Shown here piece by piece: positions 55,437-64,000 of a stretch of DNA of 64,000 bases. A model generated the notes under the pieces. The model did no database searches and was not told where the DNA came from. It saw only the letters and a list, made by a program, of their open reading frames with translations. Location of the stretch: assembly GCA_013180625.2 (NCBI GenBank), contig SNVD02009699.1, forward strand, positions 186,001 through 250,000, written 5' to 3'. This DNA comes from Boswellia sacra (Eukaryota > Streptophyta > Magnoliopsida > Sapindales > Burseraceae). Numbering within the stretch: position 1 is the stretch's first letter; each line of letters begins with the position of its first letter. Position numbers and translations under genes: made by a program.

Positions 55437-56688
55437 TCTACACTGATAGTTAGTTATACAAAAGGCTGCCATATGCATCTCAAGTGAAATTGTTAATGCA
55501 TGGTTCAGCTTAATGATTTCTGGTATGTGAATCGTAGGATTTGAGTTTCTCATGAAATAAAAGAAATGATTATACAGATTTTTATTTTATGGTTGTAACG
55601 TTCTAATGGTTATGTCTTTCTTGTCATTAGTAACTGTTTCCTGTATAAAACAATTTGACAAGATACTGCATGTAAATGAGTTTCCAGAAACTGTACTTTT
55701 TAAATATTCGGTAATCATCAAGTGATATATTTGCCTTACAAGTATCTGGTTGTAAACTAATTGATGTGGGATATTATGTAGTATGATATTTGAGGGTCTA
55801 GGGAATATCCAGTAATCCTAGTCATTCTTTGAATCAAGAAGAAATTTGAATCTCAATATGTTTCCTAAATACTAGTACGAGTAAAACCGTTATGAAGCTT
55901 TACCTGAGAAAAAGAGACCACTACTTCAGCTGTCAGGGATTATACCCACATTTCATAATTAAAGATTCATGTTGATGAAGATAGGTCTGATGGCTTGTAG
56001 GCAGCAGCAATATCCTTGTGACTTATTTTATGTTACAATAGCACATTAGTTTAACTACTGTGCTATAATGCAGTAGTAATCATGACCATCCACTCAACTC
56101 AATGTTAAAACCTGAAGTTCATTGCCTTGTAGACAATTTGTAATTCTGATCATCTCTTTGAAAGTAGAACAAACAAGGATATTAATGGTGAAGGATCACT
56201 CAGTTTGTAAAAAGCAGTACCTATGAAAGCATTAGGAGCATAGGTAAAAGATGGGGCTAGTGTCCCTTTGGACAAAAGCAGTTTTCATTAAGGATGAAAC
56301 CAACTGTAACAAAAGTCATAAGTAGTTGCATGAGTGGCTTCTTAGAGCTGTCCCAGTGAGACAAGTTAAGCAGGAAAGTAAAGAAAGTAGTAGTGTAAGA
56401 ACTAAGGCAAAGGGGGACCTGCTATGCAGCCTTCCTATCTTTGGACGGCAGAGGCAATTAATGCTGGCTTTTATCAGACTACTAGTTGGATTTTCACTAG
56501 ATTTCAGGGTCAGTTCTTCGGCAACATGCCACTGTTTATTGTAGTTTGCACAGTTCTCCTTTTGACTTGATTACTATTCCTTTCTCTTTATCAGAATACA
56601 TATTTTTCCATTGCCTGTTTTATCATCTATGTAGCAGATACCCCAGTGATGAAACCCTGCAAAAGTTTCAGTGACAACTTATTGGCAG

Positions 56689-56691
<3 letters not shown>

Positions 56692-56727
<36 letters not shown>
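56692..56727. repeat. (CT)n microsatellite
   Basis: Long CT run in the PAHX-WOX1 intergenic region. Confidence 0.9.
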
Positions 56728-56732
<5 letters not shown>

Positions 56733-57911
56733 TTGCCTGCCTCAGCCTCTCTCGTGCATAGTTATAGATTAGATTTCTGAAGAAATATGGTGCATGTGTT
56801 GCATGCATTGGTACGGTGCTTGCTGCTTGCTGGTGAGTGGTGATTGCTTTGTTTTTGATGAGTTAATTGTCTAACGTCTACACTGTCAAACATGATTTGT
56901 ACTGAGTACCTATTTGCTAGTTTATTAAGAGGGTTAAACGACAAATGTTTCACTGTGGCAATCTTCTAATGTTGACTGCAAGAAGAAATGAATAATGCCT
57001 TTCCATTTGGAGTTTTTTCAGACGTCTGTCGACTCAAATCAAATCAGTAGAAAAGATTTCAAGTACTAAATAGTTTGCATTGATGGGATGTACTTGCTAA
57101 TGTTGTTGCCATGTTGAAATTTCATTCTCTAATATGAAAATCGATTTGATCATGTTTTCATTAAATAATAGAAATTTGAAAAATTGGTATTCAAGTTGGT
57201 ATTTTTTTAGAGAAAAAAATTATCTGTTAGTTCAATAACTTGGATTAAATCTATTTTTATTTCTTCAAAAATTCTCTTCACGGTGTGAGTGATCCAAAAC
57301 TTGTACAGTCACAAGAGAGCCAATCAAGTGAATAGTTAAGTACCCGGTATGTGGGACTAGATGGAATTTTGTGAGAACTCATAGTTTTTCTTAGGGTAAA
57401 TCAATAAAACTCGAGGTTTCTTGAAATTGCATTGTACATGGTTACTGGTGGTTTCAAAGCCGATAAATCTCTCCTCATGTCAATTAATTTTTATTAAAAA
57501 TAACATAACGGGGTAAAATCTTAATAAAACTCAACGGACCAAAATGTGAAATTCTGAAAAGGACTAAAATCACGGGAATGATTTAAAAACTATCATAGGT
57601 TTGATTCATGATCATAAATTGATTTTCATTCTTTTTTGTTCCGTCTCTAATGCTCAATAATTTTTTTTTTTTTAGCTACCAATCTCTAAATGTTTAACAA
57701 CAAAATAAATATGTTCGTTTATAAGCATGTCGATTTGGAGTCATGTATATAAATTTTTTTAAATATGATCGTTTTTTAAATCGCTCAGTTAATTTTAATT
57801 ATTTTTTAAAATTTCTCAAAGATATTCTATTTTGACATACAAAAATATCTTTACTTGGTCAATTAATATATGAATGAAACAAGTTACAGAGCATATCAAC
57901 TAGTCTGCCAT

Positions 57912-57915
<4 letters not shown>

Positions 57916-57952
<37 letters not shown>
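57916..57952. repeat. (AT)n microsatellite
   Basis: Long AT run in the PAHX-WOX1 intergenic region. Confidence 0.9.
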
Positions 57953-57955
<3 letters not shown>

Positions 57956-60144
57956 CAGTTAATACTGTGTAAACGTTAAAGACTGAGTTGAAATTTCATA
58001 ACACCAGCCCAGAAAGAAAGAGCACTTTGGACAAGACAGAAGGTCAATTTTAGGTCTTGATGAGTCAGTTCATGTCATGATGATATAGACATTGACAGAA
58101 CAGAAGCCAATCACGTCAAATTAATTTTAATTGGGAATTCTTCTTTGTCACATAACTAGCCAACATCTTGTAAATTTATTGAGATTTTAGATGAATATTT
58201 TTGTATACAATTTATATGTTAAAATTATATTTATATCATAAATAAAATAAAAAATTCAATCCTATGAAGCTCTTTTATTCTTAATTAATGAGCTTCTCAT
58301 CATTGTCTGAAAATTAACATGGATCAAAATGGATGCAATAATTTTCGGTTAGATTTTTATGATGATCTTTTTAATTAGTGGGAAAGCTGATATTTTACAA
58401 GAAATATTAGAAAGTAACCTAGTGGAGGGATTTTTTTTTTTAATTTTAGTGTAAAATTTTTTATCGGTCAACCAAGTCAGTTATAAAAGATAAAAATATC
58501 CTTCTAAATAAATTGGTTAGACACGTCGTTAAACAATTGTGTAGATTATTATTATTATTATTTTAAGCTTAGCCAAACTCAACTGCAACTCTCCAAAGAA
58601 GTTGGATTATACATGCTGTTAGACAACTCCTAGTAAGCATATTGAGCACTCATTGTCAATTAGACAAATCTAATGAATAGAGCTCCGGCGAAGACAACTT
58701 TATTTTTAGTGCCATCTAACGGCTTATCTATAAAAATATTTTTGTTTCTTTTAGTTAAAATTAGTTAGAAAATAAAACTTGAAATTATGAAAATACCAAA
58801 ATCATAATGGCGATTTGAAAAATAATAGGTTTTGAAAAATATTTAAAAACCAACTCCACAAACTGACAAACTGACATATGTTTTTAACTTAGAGCTTATA
58901 GATGCTGATAGTCAAAAAGAATTGTTTGTGTATTGGTCTATCGATTCGTGGAATGTGATTAATTTTCAAGTTATCACCTTAATTTTGACGTAACCATATA
59001 ATTTACTAATTTAGCCAGTACAATAGCGAATAACCCTTACTAAAGTTCTCCTAATATTCGTTCAATACTACATAAAATCTGTAGTTACATATATTTTTAT
59101 TTATTCTCTATTTAATCAGTCTCATTATTAGGTGAACGTCATATTGTGAGAGAATTTTATACAGAAAAGAGTTTCCACCCAAAGTTTCTCCTCTACGAAG
59201 TTATAATACTGTTTTTCAGGATTCATATATAGAAAAGAATCTGACTTCAATATATATACAGATGAAACATATATATATCTATACACCGATGTTAGTCAGC
59301 ATCAAGAATTAATGTCAATATACCATGCATCGATGTACCCTTTTTCAGATTATTATGCAAGCCTAGCTTGAATATATCATAAATATAATTTAATAACCTG
59401 GAAAGTAATCTTGAAGTCGATGTTATTTTGATGTTAATTTCTCCTTTTCTCTTCAGGAAAGAAAACAAGATTAGTACACAACTATATATATGAATGTTGC
59501 ATATGTAGTATTTTTGAAGTTTTTAGGGCTCGAATTTGAAGAATAATTAATATAGGTTGAATCATGCATAAGATATATAACATCATATTTTCCTGCGTAT
59601 AATTGTACAATTAAAGTGATCAAGAATCAAGATCGAAGCCTTTAAATAAATGTCTATATCAAGGACTCTCTAATAGATAATTCTACGTTAATTTCTTGAT
59701 GCAATTCAAATTACTCTTCATGACATGCATCCCTCTCATTGTCATATTCCATGTCTCCATCTGAGTCTGTCTTTCTGTCTGTCTGTCTCTCTCTGATTAC
59801 TCAAATAAGGTTAAGAAAATGGACATAATCCTGTCAAAGCCTGAATACTGGATCATATTCTTTTTAGAGAAAATACAATAAAATCACTTAAAAATTTCTT
59901 GGTTTAACCAACATGGTCCAAATCCATTTTAAGCTAGTAACACACCCTAATAACTACATGTCCTTATCCTACTGTTGCTCCATGCACATGATATAAACAG
60001 GAAAAACAGTCCCAATCTCCAACAAAATGACAAACCAAAAACACATTAACCAGTTCACGTATGCAGCAAAAAAAAGGATCGATCATTAATGACAGTGCTT
60101 TCCAATCACATGGTTCTCAGCTGCTGCTGCTGCTGCTTGCTTCA

Positions 60145-61817
60145 TCAGTTCTTCAGAGGAAGAAACTCAATGTACTGGCTTGGAGTGAAGTTGTTGGTAT
60201 TTATTGTTGTGATGGGCACTACTACTTCAATGAGGTCTTTCTTGGTAGCATCATCATCTTCAGCACTACTACTGTTACGATCATGTTCATCACTGCTGTG
60301 AAGAGGAAAGAGCTCAAGTGTTTGATGATCAGCTACAACATTAATGCTTTCATATTGCACAACATTATTGAAGTTCTCTTGGGACGGTTTGATTGTTAAT
60401 GATGATGAAGTGCTAGTGATAAGATTTTGATCATGGTCACGATGATTAGTAGTTACAGTGTTTAGCAACTTGGGGGGCAATGAAGATGTGGCCTTAGTGC
60501 TCATGATGAGATTATTGGTAAGGTGATGAGGACAAGGGAACTCCATAGATTGCCAGGTGGCAGTCATATTCTCCACTGTGTTATTTGTACTCTTTCTCTG
60601 TTGTAATTCCCTCTCATCAAATTGTGTCCACCCATGTGGTCCATTATCTGCCATTGCTACTGATCTATGCATTGGAACAAATTCCTGAGGAATATTACAC
60701 ATTTAAGCAATCAAAAGCTAATGTTAGTAAAATTATTTCGCTTTAAGTGTTGCATACAATTCTCTGAAACAACTCTTTCACAACAATAGCCCCAACAGAA
60801 AGTAAGGATTGCAGCTTTTGAACCATTCTTTATCCAACATATAAAATAACAAAACTTTAAGTTTGCCCCCCGAGCCTTTTTCTATTGCTTTATCTTGACT
60901 TTCTTTTGACCTTTTTATCAAACTGTGACACATCTTATATTTATACCTTCTAATTTGTTTTTGGGTATCTGTATCTCCATCAGCGGCTAGTTGCTTTGCT
61001 TACCTAATTTTAACTAATAGATAATTATTTGGAAGACTCTACTATATAAACACAGCATCAAAAAAGAGTAGTACTACAAAATTATTAATTTACTATATGT
61101 ATGTAAATTTATTAATATAGACAGACCTCTGAATATTTACTCCAGTTTGAAGAAGATGCCCAATTCTTTGTCTCTTCAACATCATAACTTGTCTTTCTCA
61201 ACCCTATATATTGAACAACAAGACAAACAAAGCAAGGTAGGAAAATTACTTCTTAGACGTCAAAGATTCCACCCAAAAGATTATGATGATGAATACAGAG
61301 CAAAAGTTAAACATCTAATCTATCTCTAGCTAGTACATTCACAAGCTGAGGCTGCTCGTTGCTTCTATTAGCAGTACTATATGTTAACCTGGGTGGTCTA
61401 TATGGTGGGGAGATAACTGTAAAAGCAAAAAGGGAAAAGATAAAAATATATATGTATGGATATGAAGATCATGATTCTATATATATAACTTTGTACCTGA
61501 ATCTTTCTTCTCTTGAACATAAACAGTTTCGTGATGTTTTTCTTCAGAATTATTCTCTATTTCGCGGCGGCGTTTCTGTCGTTCTCTTGCTTTGTGGTTC
61601 TGAAACCAGTAGAAAACATTCTTGCCTTCAATCTTGCCAAACCTGCGAAGCTGTGTGGCGATGTGTTGGATTTGTTCAGCGCTTGGTGTACGTGTTCCAC
61701 GTCGATACATTTCTTCAAGGGCAAGCAGCTGCTCCGGAGTTGGATTCCACCTTGAGCTTCCCAAAGGTTGCTCAACATATTCATGAGTTCTACTTTGCTC
61801 AGTTGCATTACCTGCAC

Positions 61818-61876
<59 letters not shown>

Positions 61877-61923
61877 CCGGTCGCAAAACAAAACAAAAGC
61901 AGCATCTGATAAGCACTTCTATA

Positions 61924-61968
<45 letters not shown>

Positions 61969-62227
61969 GCTCAATTCTAATGAAAGATGAGTGAAAAGAA
62001 GGAAAAAAAAAAAAAAGCATACCCAGATGATGATTTAGTGGTAAGAGATTGGTGGTATGGATGAAATTGTAGTAAGGAGGAGTTATAGTAGAAAAAATAT
62101 GAGTTTGTTTGGGACGGGAAGAGTTAGGGTTTGGAATCAAAGGTCTCCTTACTGTATCATTAAATGAATCATGATCAGCAGCTATGCCAAGCTCGTTATG
62201 ATGAGCACAACGTCCCATTGTGGCCAA
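60145..62227 (-). CDS. WOX1: WUSCHEL-related homeobox protein, WOX1/STF/MAEWEST type (4 exons, 378 aa)
   Basis: Nuclear transcription factor that, in other eudicots, drives leaf-blade outgrowth and petal fusion by repression through TOPLESS-type partners. Exons (minus): 62227-62023, 61811-61497, 61203-61127, 60684-60145; all introns GT-AG with phases 1, 1, 0. The homeodomain (about residues 88-152) runs from [20 protein letters not shown] to [19 protein letters not shown], with the extended loop of the WOX family. [16 protein letters not shown] near the N-terminus and [10 protein letters not shown] in exon 3 are WOX1-type blocks. The WUS box TLELFPL lies at 321-327, followed by an acidic SSAEDDD stretch. 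The C-terminus [14 protein letters not shown] is the conserved WOX1/STF tail and argues against WOX3 or WUS. ATG at 62218 (MGRCAHH) is an alternative start and may be the better match. Confidence 0.95.
61822..61962 (-). repeat. microsatellite cluster in WOX1 intron 1
   Basis: On the coding strand a (TA)n run (plus 61935-61962) is followed by (CT)n (61853-61876) and a second (TA)n (61822-61852) that ends about 10 nt before the acceptor. The (CT)n(TA)n tract thus takes the place of the normal polypyrimidine stretch. Confidence 0.88.
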
Positions 62228-62665
62228 CGAATGATCGATAGCTGCTGGGGTGTTTGGCCTTATCGTAGTTTGGAGTTAGCTAGGGTGACTGAAATGAAGC
62301 GGTTGCTTGTTGAGTTTGGGAGAAGTATGAAGAGAGGTAGAAAACAGTCGCTACAGCTAGTGAACTCAAATAGTAACACTACTAGTAGCTCGTTTCAGAA
62401 AAGTGAAAAGGGGAACAAAGGATGGCAGAAGTTGACCACGCTGCTACCATATATGAGAATCAAATTAATAAACACACATACAAACGTATTCTACAGATAG
62501 AGAAAGAAAGAGAGAGATGTTTGTGCTAGCAAACAAAAGACAAAGCAAAAAAGGTAAAGGCCTACAGCAAGCGTGGAATTCTGTAAAAGAGAGAGGGTGA
62601 GAAAGAGCTCGGAAGGCGTGGTATATATCAATACATTGTTTCCTAAAAGTATTGTTCTCATCCAT

Positions 62666-62711
<46 letters not shown>

Positions 62712-64000
62712 CATCTTTTATCATAAATTGTAGATATATAGATTTTGCTGTATAACATTAACTGTCATCCATAACCATATATAACAAACTGTTTGACTAA
62801 AACCTTTATAAGATCAATAATTGATCGAGATGCAAAAGTTGTTTTTCTTTTTATATATCAAAATAGCTACACTTTACATTATGTAACTATAAATTCAGAT
62901 GTTATAAAGTGAGGATATGAACTCAGAGTTTATCATGCCATGTCTCATATACTATACATATACATTTAATGTTCAATTACATAGTCTTGTACCTTTCACC
63001 TATCTTCACATTGCCAACTGTTGGTTATAAGCAAAACCATTAATTCAACTGCTGTATCCGTATAGTACCATTGCACAAACTAGTATGTTTCAATCAATTA
63101 TTAAATATGGCCGCTCCACAAATCTAGTGACCTTATTTATTATCCCTGCTAGCTAGCTTATTGTATGTGAGTGCAGCAAGATGGGGTGTGGGCATGTGGC
63201 CGCGCGCGCGGGTTCAACTTAATATGAGAGAGGATTGTTTGGTGCCAACAAGCAGCAGCATGGGAGCTAGCTAGCTAGCTAGGTAGAGAAAGCTGCTTCA
63301 CGAACCGTGTAACACGCGGCTTGCTTATTGGTCAAAAGCTTCGACGTTGAATTTTTTCTCTTTGTATACAAGACCAATTCAACTTGCTTGCTCGATCTCT
63401 TGATTTTAGTTAGTTATGCTTCACAATCATCAGTATTAGAACATGTATCAACGATCAAGATTTTATATAATTAGTTTTAATTTCTATTTAAAAGTGAGTT
63501 TGGGTATCGTGCTTGCACGTCTGACTGTATTTGTAAATATATTTATGGACCAAAATTGGCATTTCAACACTATACCGATGTTTTTCTTTGATTTGCATGT
63601 TAAAGATTCATGACAGTGTTAATAAGAACTTATAATAAATAATGTGTATCACGAAGGTTACCTTGCTAAATTTGTAGTGTTAAGAACTTATAATATCAAA
63701 ATAAGATTTTAATTACTTAGCTATATATACCCAATATAGGATCTTGTAATGAAGGGCATTTTTAAATATTTTAGAATGATAGAAATTTTCAATTGTTTCG
63801 ACATATCTACTACCGACCATCGCTGAAGAAGCTATAATTGTTACATTATATCTTACAGTTGTGTAACTGTTGAATTATTTGTACTTGGGGTACATTGGAT
63901 GCGTGATCTTCCATTTTCACATGAATAATTTTCTACAGAAACTGTTCATGATTAAAGGAAAAAATAAACACTCAAGCTGTTCATGTCTGCATGCCAAGCT
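62228..64000 (-). promoter_or_regulatory. WOX1 5' leader and upstream region
   Basis: No other gene is visible. The region contains a GA-rich leader stretch (about 62497-62517), a (TA)n run at 62671-62706, a CG-only run near 63199-63211 and GCTAGCTAGCTAGCTAG at about 63265-63282. The transcription start cannot be fixed from sequence. Confidence 0.45.
62669..62707. repeat. (TA)n microsatellite upstream of WOX1
   Basis: About 18 TA repeats, roughly 450 bp before the start codon. Confidence 0.9.

Larger units (their letters stand above)
55437..60144. other. intergenic region between convergent PAHX and WOX1 genes
   Basis: The first about 280 bp (to 55720) is the PAHX 3' flank, shared with the pseudogene at 24061-24330. 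Beyond it there is no recognisable gene. A (CT)n run lies at about 56692-56727, an (AT)n run at about 57916-57952 and an (ATT)n stretch near 58548. One 72-codon ORF at 56326 has no recognisable product. Confidence 0.5.

Noticed and set aside
56326..56544. 72-codon ORF in the PAHX-WOX1 spacer
   Set aside because: No recognisable motif, splice partner or repeat family; kept only as a note on the intergenic entry.
60061..60399. Plus-strand ORF of 112 codons
   Set aside because: It is the antisense of WOX1 exon 4, which has strong domain support on the minus strand.
61359..61823. Plus-strand ORF of 154 codons
   Set aside because: It is antisense to the homeodomain exon of WOX1 and has no recognisable domain.

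Overview
The window is nuclear DNA of a flowering plant, most likely a eudicot. Genes are split by GT-AG introns, the sequence is AT-rich and full of (AT)n, (CT)n and (GA)n microsatellites, and plant LTR retrotransposons and MITEs make up much of it. I cannot name the species from sequence alone.

Three host genes look intact. Gene 1 (6.5-13.6 kb, + strand, 10 exons, 560 codons) encodes a Golgi-type O-fucosyltransferase family protein with an N-terminal membrane anchor. Gene 2 (50.1-55.4 kb, + strand, 9 exons, 282 codons) encodes a phytanoyl-CoA dioxygenase-like Fe(II)/2-oxoglutarate oxygenase (PAHX type). Gene 3 (60.1-62.2 kb, - strand, 4 exons, 378 codons) encodes a WUSCHEL-related homeobox protein of the WOX1/STF/MAEWEST type, with a WUS box and a conserved C-terminal tail. 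All exon joints given here keep the reading frame. Genes 2 and 3 are convergent.

The 36 kb between genes 1 and 2 records duplication and decay. A second, degenerate PAHX copy (14.9-24.1 kb) lies just after gene 1. The piece of DNA after that pseudogene (24.35-24.63 kb) resembles the 3' tail of gene 1 (14.07-14.31 kb). This suggests a tandem duplication of a unit 'fucosyltransferase tail + PAHX', whose left copy then died. The dead copy was interrupted by a Ty1/copia element (18.5-23.2 kb, TSD TACAA). The space before the living copy was filled by a Ty3/gypsy element (25.2-35.3 kb, TSD ACGAG) and a Sirevirus-like copia element (35.4-49.1 kb). The second of these was itself invaded by a solo LTR (TSD AGTGT), a Tourist-like MITE (TSD TTA) and a 2.5 kb repeat-bearing insert.

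The most unusual cargo is in the mobile elements. The gypsy element lacks a recognisable integrase and carries instead an intronless, frameshifted copy of a LOG-family (cytokinin-activating phosphoribohydrolase) gene ending in an EAR-like tail. A Mutator-like element at 1.5-2.8 kb (9-bp TSD, long terminal inverted repeats) carries a fragment of a DUF247/UPF0481 gene, so it is a Pack-MULE. The Sirevirus-like element carries an extra decayed ORF after pol that resembles the 'putative plant transposon protein' domain. The left end also holds a PIF/Harbinger-like MITE (0.3-1.0 kb).
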